Below, one piece after another: positions 23,201 to 33,690 of a stretch of DNA of 64,000 nucleotides; position 1 is the stretch's first letter; every line of letters begins with the position of its first letter. The position numbers were made by a program, and so were the translations under genes. The DNA is taken from assembly GCA_016081115.2 (NCBI GenBank), contig CM071924.1, positions 86,876,616-86,940,615 on the forward strand. The letters are read 5' to 3'. The notes under the pieces were generated by a model. That model was given only the letters and a program-made list of their open reading frames with translations. It was not told the origin of the DNA and did no database searches. The stretch comes from Rehmannia glutinosa. Lineage: Eukaryota; Streptophyta; Magnoliopsida; Lamiales; Orobanchaceae.

Positions 23201-23752
23201 TCGGTGGTGTGAAGTTTAGTGTCAATTTATTGTCTAAAATTAGTTAACACTACAAATTCACACAAAAAACAAAGTGGCAAAGTTTTACGCCGGATGCCCT
23301 TCCTGACGCAACCTTCATACGAAGGAGAAATGAGATGAAATTCCAAAACCATCAGCATCATAGGTTTTTCCACTTGCATGGAAAATACGATGAGACGGCG
23401 ATGAGTTGAGATAGTTGCTCTAGTCATGTTCCCTTACATGATTGATATTGTAAAATCAACATGTAGATCATGGAACTTATTAGCTCGTACGAGTTCTTTT
23501 AAATAAGCTTAGTCATCAGTATTCTTTTAGTTGCTTAGAAGTTTCATTGCTTGCAGGATTATGGCATTGATTTTGATGACCACGAACACCCCATTAAGGC
23601 GTTCCGTTGTCAATGTGCCAGCAAGTTCTGCCGCAACATAAAACGTTCTAGTAAGTATGAGTACATCATCGGCCGCATCTTTATTTAGATTCTTTTGATG
23701 CTCCTAACCATCATTTTTATGTGTTGTAGGATCGAGAGCTTCTAGGAGATGA
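17240..23752 (+). CDS. SUVR2: SUVR1/2/4-type SET-domain histone-lysine N-methyltransferase (frameshifted)
   Basis: The CDS is spliced: 17240-17431, 17613-17648, 17803-17838, 18003-18552, 19171-20355, 20741-21006, 21793-21859, 21965-22015, 23557-23650 and 23730-23752. All introns are GT-AG. Exon 1 encodes the WIYLD domain (about residues 5-62), a ubiquitin-binding module specific to this clade. The start at 17240 gives the usual 'MSNKE...RVASAFRAMKA' opening. A basic 'PLKRLRLR' and a long linker follow. The pre-SET cysteine region, the SET motifs 'GWGLRTLEDL', 'ARFINHRC' and 'EELTWDYG' and the post-SET 'CQCASKFC' are all conserved. SUVR proteins are nuclear and act on H3K9; SUVR2 works in RNA-directed DNA methylation and SUVR4 at transposons. 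A 10-bp tandem duplication at 20034-20053 shifts the frame, so the literal product stops at 563 residues (stop at 20046-20048) before pre-SET. Ignoring one repeat copy gives about 829 residues, a length closer to SUVR1/2 than to SUVR4. The paralogue assignment is uncertain; the family is secure. Confidence 0.93.
17613..17838 (+). repeat. SUVR2: Two duplicated 36-nt micro-exons in SUVR gene
   Basis: Exons 17613-17648 and 17803-17838 are both exactly 36 nt, both phase 0, and identical at 30 of 36 positions. They encode AEERSKKIVNNE and AAEQSKKMVNTQ, each bounded by CAG|GCAG at the acceptor and a GT donor. This is best explained by tandem exon duplication. Either or both can be skipped without a frame change. 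Confidence 0.8.
20034..20053 (+). repeat. SUVR2: 10-bp tandem duplication causing frameshift in SUVR exon 5
   Basis: GGTGATTGTC is repeated head to tail (20034-20043 and 20044-20053). One copy gives the conserved 'CFGDC' running directly into 'LSLSVPC' of the pre-SET region. Two copies give 'CFGDCR' and a TGA at 20046-20048. Both flanking frames are strongly family-like, so the duplication is the only disruption seen in the gene. Confidence 0.92.
20376..20641. mobile_element. Mutator-type MITE in SUVR intron, 9-bp TSD TAGTTGAGT
   Basis: The element starts GGGATAATTAC and ends GTAATTATCCC (perfect 11-bp TIR). It is flanked by TAGTTGAGT at 20367-20375 and 20642-20650. The interior has 'CCTGAGGTTTGG' and 'CCTCAAGGGG' blocks shared with the copies at 48933-49226 and 57186-57466 and the diverged copy at about 24033-24330. 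It is non-coding. Confidence 0.88.
21119..21505. mobile_element. Tourist-like (PIF/Harbinger) MITE in SUVR intron
   Basis: The right end is ATATCCAATCACACCC followed by TTA, and the left flank also has TTA (21116-21118). The body ('GTTGGAGAATTTTTTT', 'CTCACATTTTCAATCACCAA') matches the better preserved copy at 44761-45153. The left TIR is eroded, so the start is approximate. Confidence 0.6.
22594..23160. mobile_element. hAT-type MITE fragments with a perfect 57-bp duplication
   Basis: TAGGGGTGTTCACA at 22594 is a hAT-like terminus followed by 'AACCGAAC'-type sequence. From 22863 a second element with GGGTGTTTGGCTGAGCTTAT begins and ends near TATCCAAACA (23150-23160). A 57-bp block is present twice without a mismatch (22840-22896 and 22914-22970), a recent 74-bp-period tandem duplication. 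All of it lies in the last large SUVR intron (22016-23556). Confidence 0.5.
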
Positions 23753-24032
23753 ATATAAATATATATAGAGCTATTGTTCTCTACTTTCAGCCTTGCCCTG
23801 ATTAACTAAAAAGTTCATGAAGCTACAATTTCCAGTGGCTCGGCTGAAGTGATAATTTCCAGGCTTTTTGGTTCTTCGTGTTGTATGATGTGTACCTCAT
23901 GAGCTATGAATGGCAGAATATGGTTAGAGCACTTTAAAATATCTTATCCGTGGCTAGTATTTCTAATGAAACCGTTATCTTTTATGGGAATTTCTGGAGC
24001 AATTCTATTTTCCACTTTGCATTATAAATACT

Positions 24033-24330
24033 AAGGATCATTACGAAAAATAGAAAAAAAAATGATGTTTCCGCTGATTACAATAAAACCCAGAGGTTTC
24101 TTAAAATTACAAAATATCTCTTGCGGTTTGATTTGTTAAGGGGATTAATGTAATATTTCTATAAAATTCAAGGGAGTTTTGAAATATTTTTTTGCTTATG
24201 AAGTGGAAAGTGTAATATGGAGTTAAACCTCATAAGGGCTTTTGTAAATATATATATATATATATATATATTTGTAATTAGCCCAAATATGAAGGATTTT
24301 TTTTTGGGGTGGGGTAAATATCCCTATATA
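24033..24330. mobile_element. Diverged Mutator-type MITE with (TA)n insertion
   Basis: The sequence shows the 'CCCAGAGGTTTC', 'CTTATGAAG', 'AAACCTCATAAGGG' and 'TTTGTAATTAGCCC' blocks of the 20376-20641 family. The ends are eroded, and a (TA)n tract (about 24247-24271) interrupts it. It lies just beyond the SUVR 3' UTR. Confidence 0.55.
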
Positions 24331-24385
24331 CTATGGGATATGCAAGACTTCAAGTGGGGATGTTAAATGTGGTAATATTAGGGAG

Positions 24386-24720
24386 TGATTGTTTGACAGT
24401 TTGTCCTGCTCTTTACTTTTTTTGGAAAAAATAGTATGATAAAATTATTTGGAAAAATAAGAATGAATTTTGAGAGTGTGATTGAATATAATATTAAAAT
24501 GTATAGTTGATGTGATGGTTTTTTTTAGTATAATAGTTATTATTGTTTTCGAAAATAAGAGAGTGAATAACGTATTTATGATATGATTGTATATAATGAT
24601 AGTTGATGTGGTATTTTTTTGCTTTAAATTATAACTAGATGTGATTGTGGATTTGATAAGTGATAAAAAGTTAACCGTGCTTTTTTTGAAAGTTTTATAA
24701 GCAATCATACTTTCATCCAA
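24386..24720. mobile_element. Probable Tourist-like MITE, inverted relative to 44761 copy
   Basis: It starts after TTA with GGGAGTGATTGTTTGACAG and carries the complementary 'GAGTGTGATTGAATA', 'GTTGATGTGATGG' and 'GAGAGTGAATAACG' words of the family. Terminal repeats are imperfect. Confidence 0.45.
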
Positions 24721-24725
24721 AATTT

Positions 24726-25289
24726 TGTCCAGAAAGAGGAAATCTGTGAACAGGCACGCACACTGTCGTCTGTCTTAGAATTTCACTTTATGAATCGTAC
24801 TGTCGTAGTATACACATTCAATGGTATACAATGTTGTATGCTATCTTCTGAAATAGTTTTAGAATATGATTTCCAGTCCTGCGATTTTCCAAAGGCATCT
24901 ACTTGTCAAAACAAGCCAGAAATTGGTTTCTAAAATAATTTTAGTTTATTTTGATACCGAAAATCAGAAATGAAATAGGTCCTTAGAATATCATAGAAAA
25001 TATCATTTCCAAGAAGTTGAAATTTTACGCGCGCATAGATCTCAAGAATGTCCATAAAGGCATTTTTTGGGGTCTAGATGGTCGGATTTTCATCTCGCAT
25101 GTGGATTGAATTCGACCACTAATCGAAGCATATGTACCACTGAAGCTTCGAGTGATCTATATATTAGCTTATCGACTCCCTGATGGCTGATACTATAGAA
25201 TCGATACTGAACTGTAATTGTAGGGGCGCTTCTATAGCAATAACATAGTTTGGTCCGGGCGTTTGCTCCTCAGAGACTCCAAAGATAAA
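24726..25289. other. Intergenic, no gene seen
   Basis: No ORF or repeat signature recognised between the MITE and the copia element. Confidence 0.5.
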
Positions 25290-25294
25290 ATATG

Positions 25295-26289
25295 TGTTGA
25301 AATTTTTGGTGTTTTATTTCTGTAAACTGGATTACAAGGAACTGTAACAAACTATTACAAAGAAATTGAAAATTGCGTAATAGGCCGAGGCGAGTAAAAA
25401 CTCTATCGGAAGATAAACACGCCCCGTATAAGTCTTGCCGACGAACAGGCGTGTTATCCTCAAAGATACAATGAAAGACTTCGTCCTTGTAATAGCAAAG
25501 ATCAAGAAATTACAAGGCACCTTCGAATCGAAATGTGCAAAATCGAGTACACTATGCAAGTACAAGAAAGAAAATGAGTATGAAAGTGTGTAATCCGAAC
25601 AACAACAATGCTCCTATTTATAGGACTTCCAACTGTGTCTTGGGGTCTCTTTACTGCAGGGCGAACTCCGAGGATAATGGGTCAGTAACCTCCAGGTAGT
25701 GGACACTCCTTCAATGACCACTATCTTGAATCTCCCAAGAGCTGGGTAAATTTGAGTGGTCTTTGTTCCATTATAAAAGTCGCTGCTTTCAACTTTTAAG
25801 TTGCAACTTTAATTGTTTTTATTCTCCAAAAAAATAAAAAACAAATATTTTCTCAGTGCAAAACTAGGCCCAGTCCAATCGGGACACGGGCTCGGGCTCG
25901 ACCCTCGGCCCGGCCAAGGGCCGGGCGGCAGCGCAAGCAGCGCGTGTGGCCTTGCCACCACACCTCACATGTGTATAGTTATTTCATCTTGCACACTCTT
26001 ATACACCCACTTACTTATATATTGAATAAAATTAATATTTTATTCTCATGTGGGGATGGTGTCTTTTCACCTTCACATCATCCATTATCCCATTTCAAAG
26101 TGACTATCTTGTGGATTTTATTTCTCACTCACCACTAAATGGTTTTGAGAAGTTAAATATACCACACTCATCTACTCGAAACGTAGAATTTTATTTTAAT
26201 ATTTAATTCCTCCAAAATTAAATAATTAGTCACTAAAAAATTGGTCAAAGTTAGGTATCAACCATTACTTCTCAAACCAATTTCCAACA
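25295..26289 (-). repeat. Copia 3' LTR
   Basis: This is the left LTR on the plus strand, hence the 3' LTR of a minus-strand element. It matches 30741-31704 end to end with scattered substitutions and small indels. Confidence 0.93.
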
Positions 26290-26869
26290 ATCCCCCACAT
26301 GAGTGGAAATCAAATGCACATGAAAATGCGGACTCTTGTACTCGGTTTAATTGAAACCATATTGATCGTGACGATAGTTTGCGACTTTGAACCTTCCTTT
26401 GTAAATATCATCGGATATACCTAAGCTGGTGGACGCAACGCCTTGAACTATTCCTCCTTCATGTACACCTAGTCAATGACATTTACACAATATGACTTCT
26501 GTCACATTCCGTTCTTCAGTTGTGTCCTTTTTGGCCATGGACAACATCTTTGGATTCATAAGTGTTACATTGAAGCGACCCTCACTTCTCACTTATATAA
26601 GTGATCTCTCTTGACCGAGTCAATTTATCATTAAAAGTCCATATGACTTAACCTTACCACAACCAACAAGTTTATTGCACTTGTTTTGCCTTCTAGGGAT
26701 GGGTTAATCGATTTACAAGTGCTTAACGAACTTTTAAAGCTTAGTTTTCCCATTGAACCAAGTTCTTGGGATCTCCAATCACCAAGGTTGGGTTACCACT
26801 TTAATCATTCTTTAAATTGTGGATTTTAATCCCATTCCTCTAGCAATTTACTCAATTGATCTCTGTTAA

Positions 26870-27480
26870 GCCCTTTCGTGAGCGGATCCGCTATGTTATC
26901 CTTTGACTTTACATAGTCAATTGATATAACACCATTAGAGATCAATTGTCTTACGGTATTATGTCTACGACGGATGTGTCTAGACTTCTTCATTATACAT
27001 ATTACTTTGTGCTCTCCCTATAGTAGCTTGACTATCACAAAGAATCATCACAGAGGTACTTGGCTTTTTCCAAAGATGGAATATCTTCTAAGAAATTACG
27101 AAGCCACTCGGCCTTTCTTCCCCACTTTATCAAAAGCTATAAACTCGATTCCATAGTGGATCTAGCTATACAAGTCCGCTTAGTGGATTTCCATGATAAT
27201 CGCTCCTCCTCCAATAGTAAATATATATCCACTAGTGGAGTAGAAATCTTTGAATCAAATCCAAGCATCACTATACCCTTCAAGTCTTGGAGGGTATTTC
27301 GAGTAGTGTATTCCATAACTCGGTGTATTTTAGATATCTTAGTACCCTAGTTAGTGCTTTCCAATGCTCTTGGCTCGATTGCTTGTATACCTACTCAACT
27401 TGTTTACAGGATAGACAAGATCTGGACGTGTACAGTTTGTAATGTACATCAAACTTCCTATCACCTTCGAGTATTCCAAC
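26870..27480 (-). pseudogene. Copia RNase H region
   Basis: The minus-strand translation (in more than one frame) gives the RT-RNase H linker 'SLMYITNCTRPD' near 27450. Further on come 'LCDSQATIGRAQ' and 'HIRRRHNTVRQLI' (about 27045-26950) and the end 'KDNIADPLTKGLNRDQL' near 26900. These are standard copia RNase H landmarks, including the D of 'CDSQA' and the His of 'HIRRR'. Frameshifts separate the pieces. Confidence 0.85.
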
Positions 27481-28235
27481 CAACTACCGGTTCAGCTTTA
27501 TTTACTACCGCATTTATGCTCAAATCAATGAGCGTTTTGCATGGTGGACCATCAAAAGCATTAAACTTCTTGAGCACTTTCTCCACATAGTGGGATTGTG
27601 TCAAACTAATTCCTTCAGATGTTTTGCCAATTTTGATTCCGAGAATCATATCAGCAATTCCCATGTCTTTCATGTCAAAATTTCTTTTTAACATTTTCTT
27701 AGTGTCCATGATTATATCATGACTACTACCCATTATTAACATATCGTCTACGTATAGACAAACTATGACAAATGCACTTGACATGCCTTTAACATAAACA
27801 CATTTGTCACATTCGTTGATTTTAAAGCCATTTGACAACATCATTGTGTCAAATTTAAGATGCCACTGTTTTGGAGCTTGTTTAAGTCCATACAGCGATT
27901 TTATCAATTTGCACACCTTTTTCTCTTGACCAGGTGCTACAAATCCTTCAGGCTGTTCCATATATATTTTTCTTCCAATTCACCATTTAAAAACACGCTT
28001 TTACATCCATTTGTGAATCTCGAGATTGTGCAAAGCAAAGAATCGCAATAAGCACTCGAATGGATGCAATTCTTGTTACAGAATATGTATCAAAGAAATC
28101 ACTTCCTTCTTTTTGTTTGAAGCCTTTAGCCACTAACCTGGCTTTATATTTATCAATAGTTCCATCAACCTTATATTTCTTTTTTAATATCCATTTACAC
28201 CCTAAAGGTTTACTACCTGCAGGGAGATCAACCAA
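27461..28235 (-). pseudogene. Copia reverse transcriptase
   Basis: The region 28235-27987 encodes 'LGCKWILKKKYKVDGTIDKY' and 'KARLVAKGFKQKEG'. The region 27961-27461 encodes 'KLIKSLYGLKQAPKQWHLKF' and the catalytic 'CLYVDDMLI' (YVDD). All are classic Ty1/copia RT signatures in the right order. The two pieces are separated by a small frame break near 27970-27986. The enzyme would copy element RNA into DNA, but this copy is not intact. Confidence 0.92.
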
Positions 28236-28654
28236 CTCCCAGGTATGATTTTGTAAAATGGATTCTATTTCACTATTGATGGCTTCTTTCCATAGCGGAG
28301 CATCCGGACTGACAAAGCCTCTTTAACAAGATTTCTTGGCTCACCATCTAATAAGTAAGTGACAAAATCAGACCAAATGATGTAGCGTTTTAGTCCTTTT
28401 ACTTCGTCTTGTTCTTCATTCTCTTGTGAAGAACTACTTACTTTCTCATAAGTTCTTTTGTTATAACTTATTCCAACCCTTTCTTTTCAAGGATATACAT
28501 TTTCAAGAAATATTGCATTTCTTGATTCAATTATGGTACCTTCCTTAAAATTTCGGATTTTCCGACTTGTGTACCAAGAATCGATATGCACTCATCGTTG
28601 TATGCATATCCTATAAGAATACAATCAACCGTCTTAGGGCCAATTTTGACTTGT

Positions 28655-29363
28655 TTAGGTTCGTATTGCTACCTTAGCCAAACACCCCCACACTTTAAGG
28701 TATTTATAAGATGACTTATGATTTTTCCACAATTCATAAGGTGTCTTATTTTTCCCTTTAAGTGGGATTTTATTTAAAATGTGGTTTGATGTCAAAACAG
28801 CTTTCCCCCACATGTTCTGAGATAGTCCAGAACTAATCAACATGGCATTCATCATTTCTTTTAAAGTTCGATTTTTACGTTCAGCAATGCCATTAGATTG
28901 TGGTGAATATGGTGCGTAGATTTGATGAATTATTCCCCATTTGGTTACATAAATCTTCAAAAGGTGCAACATATTCTCCACTCTATCACTCCGAATTATT
29001 TTAATCCGGCTCCCAAGTTGATTTTCAACCTCATTTTTATAATTTTTGAAAGCTTCCAACGCTTCATCTTTGCTCCTTAATAAATATAAGTAGCAAAATC
29101 TTGTGCAATCATCAATAAAAGTGATGAAGTATTTTTACCACCTCTAGTTTGCACAAATTTCGGATCACATATATCGCAAGATGTATCAATTCTAGAGGTA
29201 TCGTATTTCTTTCCACAGAATGAAAAGGTAACTTAGCCATTTTTGCTTCAATACATATTTCACATCTCTTTTGAGAATCAATTTTTGAAGTTTGAAGTAA
29301 TTCCAAGTTCATTAATCTTTTTATAGCATTTAGATTAACATGCCCTAATCTAACATGCCACAA
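28655..29363 (-). pseudogene. Copia integrase with GAG-pre-integrase domain
   Basis: 29363-29112 holds the pre-integrase HHCC part ('MWHVRLGHVN', 'RCEICIEAKMAKLPF'). 29059-28655 holds the core, with 'IRSDRVENM' in place of the usual 'R(S)DNGGEF', then 'GIIHQIYAPYSPQSNGIAER' with the catalytic Glu and 'WGKAVLTSNHILNKIP'. The second catalytic Asp is embedded in the altered 'SDRVEN'. A deletion or frameshift separates the pieces near 29060-29111. Confidence 0.9.
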
Positions 29364-29899
29364 ATCGAATACTCAAGCATATAAAATGTAGGCTCAATTT
29401 TATTGTCTTTGCTTGAATCGGTTACGGCAATCGCCATTACATTCATTTTGAACAAATCCGTTATACGGATAACCTTTTCCTAGAACTGGCCCAAACTTAG
29501 TTAAAATAAATTTTTCGGACTCAAACATAAGTCTAAAACCATGATTTACAAGAAGAGATCCCGACACTAGATTCTTCCGGATTTACGGGACATGAAGAAC
29601 ATCCTCCGTAAGCGACTCTTTTCCGAGTGAGCTTGAACCACGTTGCCAAAACCTCGCAACATCGGAAGAGGAAGAATTACCCATATTAAGTTTTCTACCG
29701 TACAAGGGGTGTAGGTAGAGAACGCATCCTTGTCGAATCGGACATGCCGAGTGGCCCCGTGTCAATATACCACTCCCTTGGATTATCCACAAGATTTGCC
29801 TCAAAAACCACCGCAGATAGATCCATACCAACGGTTCTTGGATCATACCACGTGCTCAACCACATTAGTATTAGTCGCCTATATTTTGGTTTTTAGGAA

Positions 29900-30706
29900 G
29901 CCAGATCCTTAGCCATGTGGTTGGGCTTTCCACAATTGTGACAATTTCACTCGTAAACGGCTTTTTGTTTACATGCTTCTTTCCCTTGTAGTTGTTGTTG
30001 TTATTGTCACGTTTCCTTTTGCCATTATTAGAATCGCCATGTTCTAGCAAATTCGCTTTGCATCAACAAAGACACCTTTTCAAACCTTGAATCTAATTTG
30101 CGATTACCTTCCCAATTCGTAAACGCATAATTAGATCTTCAAGATTTATTTCTTTTCGCTTGTGCTTCAAATAATTTTTGAAGTCTTTCCATCCAGTGGC
30201 AATTTTTCAATCATGCACGCCACTTGAAAGCTTCATCCACGATTGCATTCCTTCCGCATAATATCGTGCATAATTAATCGCAATTCTTGAGCTTGATCCA
30301 TGACAGTTCTAGAATCCACCATTTTGAAATCTAGAAACCCGCCAACCACGAACTTCTTGGAACCGGCGTCCTCGGTTCGGATTTTTTTCCAAATAATCCC
30401 GAGCTCTTTGGAAGATTTCACTTCACTATACACATTCTATAGCGAGTCGGACAATCCATTTAGGACGTAGCGTTGCGGCGCGAAGTCACCTTGGCCCCAA
30501 GCATCAAAGGCAGCCCATTTTTCATTGTTGGTTTTATTTTCTTCCACCACCGGTGGATCCTCATTCGAGAACTTAGCGAGGCTCAACGTAGTCGATAAAA
30601 ACAAAGATCTTGGATTGCCATCTTTTGAAATCGGACTTAAAATTTTTCTCGGCTTCTCGCCAATGAAGAGAGCAATAGGAACATTCACCCTTGAAGTAGA
30701 CGCCAT
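29900..30706 (-). pseudogene. Copia gag with zinc knuckle
   Basis: The start codon at 30706 opens 'MASTSRVNVPI', 35 bp inside the 5' LTR, and the frame runs to 30437. Further pieces (30433-30233 and 29940) follow, the last with 'CHNCGKPNHMAKD', a CCHC knuckle whose final Cys is replaced. Gag forms the virus-like particle. Stops and frameshifts break it. Confidence 0.75.
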
Positions 30707-30740
30707 CGTTTACAGAAACAAAAAAGTGTTTATCTTGCGT

Positions 30741-31704
30741 TGTTGAAATTTTTGGTGTTTTATTTCTGTAAACTGGATTACAAGGAACTGTAACAAACTA
30801 TTACAAAGAAATCAAAATTGCGAGAATAGCCGGGCGAGTAAAAACTCTATCCGCAAGATAAACACGTCCCGTATAAGTCTTGACGGAGCAGGCGTGTTAT
30901 CCCCAAAGATACAACGACTTTTCCGTCCTTGTAATAGCAAAGATCGCAAATTACAAGGCACCTTACGAATGAAATGTGCAAAATCGAGTACACTATGCAA
31001 GTATAAGAAAGAAAATGAGTATGAAAGTGTGTAATCAACAACAACAATGCTCCTATTTATAGGACTTCCAACCAGGTCTTGGGGTCTCTTTCTTTGCGCA
31101 GGCGGTAACTCCGGAGATAATGGGCATGAACCTCCGGTGTAGTGGGCACTCCTTCAATGACCACTATGTCAGAATTCCAAGTAGTGGGAGTGGTCTTTGT
31201 TCCATTATAAAAGTCATAGTTTCACTTTTAAGTTGCAACTTTAATTGTTTTTATTCTCCAAAAATATAAAAAATAAATATTTTACTCGTGCAAAACTAGG
31301 CCCGATCCGATCGGGACACGGGACGGGGAGCACGAGTACGCACACCGGCACGGGCGCGCGCGCGTGTGGCCTTGCCCACCACACCTCACATGTGTATAGT
31401 TATTTCATCTTGCACACTCTTATACACCACTTACTTATATATTGAATAAAATTAATATTTTATTCTCATGTGGGATGGTGTCTTTTCACCTTCCCATCAT
31501 CCATTATCCCATTTTAAAGTGACTATCTTGTGGATTTTATTTCTCACTCACCACTAAATGGTTTTGAGAAGTTAAATATACCACACTCATCTACTCGAAA
31601 CGTAGAATTTTATTTTAATAATTCCTCCAAAATTAAATAATTAGTCACTAAAAAATTGGTCAAAGTTAGGTATCAACCATTACTTCTCAAACCAATTTCA
31701 AACA
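30741..31704 (-). repeat. Copia 5' LTR
   Basis: This is the right LTR on the plus strand and promoter-bearing for the minus-strand element. It is followed directly by the ATATG target duplication at 31705-31709. The sequence next to its inner end (minus strand ACGCAAGATAAACAC) is not the usual TGGTATCAGAGC primer-binding site. Confidence 0.93.
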
Positions 31705-31898
31705 ATATGAACAACCATTTGATCCCCATCAAAATATACATTGAATGTCCTACAAACTAATTTATGTAAACAAATAACACGCCTCTCCTAAAACGGGCTA
31801 GAATCTGGTATGCCCAATTTTATGCAGAGTGATTGCTCTAAATATAGTTTGATGAGGGATTATTATTCGCCATTAGGTGGTGTTAGGACTATTTGGAC

Positions 31899-32467
31899 TA
31901 GAGATGGCAACGTGTCTGGGTAAGACCTGAACCTGAACCAGAACCAGACATGTCTCATTAACCGGTATTGATTTTTTGACTTGGGTGGGTATGAGTAGGG
32001 TAACGAGTATGGCAGGACCCGACCCATATATTTTTTATTTTATATATAGAATGATAACTCTTGATTTATATATGTTGGTGTTAATTTCATAATGATTCAT
32101 ATAATATACAAAAGTAATATAAATAATATTGTATAAATTTGGCTAAATATATGAAATTTTCTGGTTTAATGGATCTTATCCGCAAGACATGGGTATGGGT
32201 CGGGGAGGATATGGGTCTAAGATGAGACGTGGTGAGTATGCAGGGGCGGACTCAGGATTTGTAGTTGAGAGAGGCCAACTACAGGTGACAGGGGATGATT
32301 AGACATGGTACCTACACCTATTTGGATCCTAATAACACGGTATAGGTGATTTTTTTCCGGATTTGGGACGATTATGAGTAATATATATAATTTCTTAATT
32401 GGGTTTGAGATGAGTGCGAGTAGTTATAATATCATACGATTTTAGTAGATACCCTAGCGTTAACAGT

Positions 32468-32501
<34 letters not shown>

Positions 32502-33179
32502 AATTATATTTAAATATGTTATATTTGTATCAAAAAAATTATAACAATATCCATAGTTAAATATTTCAAAGTATATCACTAAATTATCCTAATAAATAAG
32601 TATACTCCATAATTTAATTCACTTCGAATGATATACCACAATTTAATGCAAGGACAAAATAGAAAAATATGGAAAATAAATATAATCCCTATTACATTTA
32701 TTATGTTTTCTTAATTTGTGTGAATTGGACCTAGCTTGCCTATCTTTATGGGACGGAGGGAGTATGATACATATCAAGACTCACAAAATTGTTTCTTCAA
32801 ACTGAAATGTATTAGTCATTGCTTGTGTGTATCACAATAAATTTTATTGATCAACAATTTGAGTTGGGGATAAAAATATTAAAATACTGCACACACATAT
32901 ATAAAATAAAAAGAGAAAAAATAATTCTGGGCCACCTTGGATGTTGGGCCAATCTTGTGCATAATTCAAGAATATGATTCATGAAAGTCTTATATATTTA
33001 TAACTAGTTTAATTAATTAATATTAACACACAAATACATGTATATATAAAAGGTAAAAAGGAAAAATTTGGTTTTGCCCTTGCAAGTATGAGTATTGGTA
33101 TTGTCGTATTGCATTTTTTTAACGGATCGGGTCTCAGGTCCATGCGGACTCGGCTCAGACCGATCAATTGACATCCTTA
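31899..33179. mobile_element. hAT-type element, 8-bp TSD ATTTGGAC
   Basis: ATTTGGAC occurs at 31891-31898 and 33180-33187. Ends are TAGAGATGGCAA and the inverse of TAAGGATGTCAA. Eight-base duplications are the hAT hallmark. The interior is non-coding and includes a (TA)n tract (about 32468-32498) and a Stowaway-like end, GGGACGGAGGGAGTA, at 32751-32765, so other insertions are nested in it. Confidence 0.75.
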
Positions 33180-33445
33180 ATTTGGACCTAATAGGACCAT
33201 GAAATGATTTCGTCAGTTGCACGCTTTGAGGTGTTTAGTATTTTCTTTTTTTCAGTTTTATATGTAGTTGGATCTTGCCTTATAGCTTAGCATGATTTTC
33301 CCGCAAAATAAGAGAATACAATAAATCAGTGAGTCAGTGACCATATTAACATCATATTATTTCTCTGAATTCAATGTGTACATTTTTTTTCTTTTTAACA
33401 TCAGAAAATCCCGAGGAATACAATATCCAATGTCTATAAAACTTT

Positions 33446-33690
33446 TTGAACAAAGTGGAAATAGGCGCAATTTCGAAAGATTATATTTTGCAAATCTTTC
33501 AATTGAGTAAATAGATATGGGTAATGTTCCACCGTCAGTCCTCTGCTAGCTGCCAGCCGTCGGCGCCTCCCCGTCGCCACCGCTCGCCAGTGGCCGGAAA
33601 TGCAGAAAATGGAATCTCAGAAGTAAGCTTCTTTTTGCCTTGATAAATACTCGAGGGTTTGTTTTTTCAATTTTACCACTGTTTTAAATA
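33446..33690 (+). pseudogene. Stray copy of the F-box gene leader exon
   Basis: This segment matches 44722-44760 plus 45154-45311 plus 45649-45680, that is, the F-box gene leader with its two MITEs removed. Shared words include TATGGGTAATGTTCCACCGT, CGTCGCCACCGCTCGC and GTAAGCTTCTTTTTGCCTTG. It keeps the small upstream ORF (ATG at 33517) and the donor-like GTAAGC. No F-box coding sequence follows it, so it is a fragment copy. Confidence 0.8.

Larger units (their letters stand above)
25295..31704 (-). mobile_element. Ty1/copia LTR retrotransposon, complete ends, decayed coding region
   Basis: Two LTRs, 25295-26289 and 30741-31704, begin TGTTGAAATTTTTGG and end in AACA. The element is flanked by a perfect 5-bp target duplication ATATG (25290-25294 and 31705-31709). 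The coding strand is minus: gag near 30706, zinc knuckle near 29940, integrase near 29363-28655, reverse transcriptase 28235-27461 and RNase H near 27330-26870. This gag-integrase-RT-RNase H order defines copia. A purine-rich tract (minus strand GTGGGGGAT) sits exactly next to the left LTR, as a polypurine tract should. The LTRs carry many small differences and the genes are frameshifted, so the insertion is old and not autonomous. Confidence 0.95.

Noticed and set aside
23160..23420. Phrase CTTATCCCACTATGTGGGGT and a following 'GCCGGATGCCCTTCCTGACG' suggestive of a SINE or LINE-associated repeat
   Set aside because: I could not find a promoter box A/B, a poly(A)/poly(T) tail or a target duplication, so no element is claimed.
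24445..24720. 91-codon minus-strand ORF rich in Ile, Thr and Asn
   Set aside because: It is a translation of a Tourist-like MITE.
33013..33222. 69-codon minus-strand ORF
   Set aside because: It spans the right end and duplication of a hAT element, so it is not a gene.
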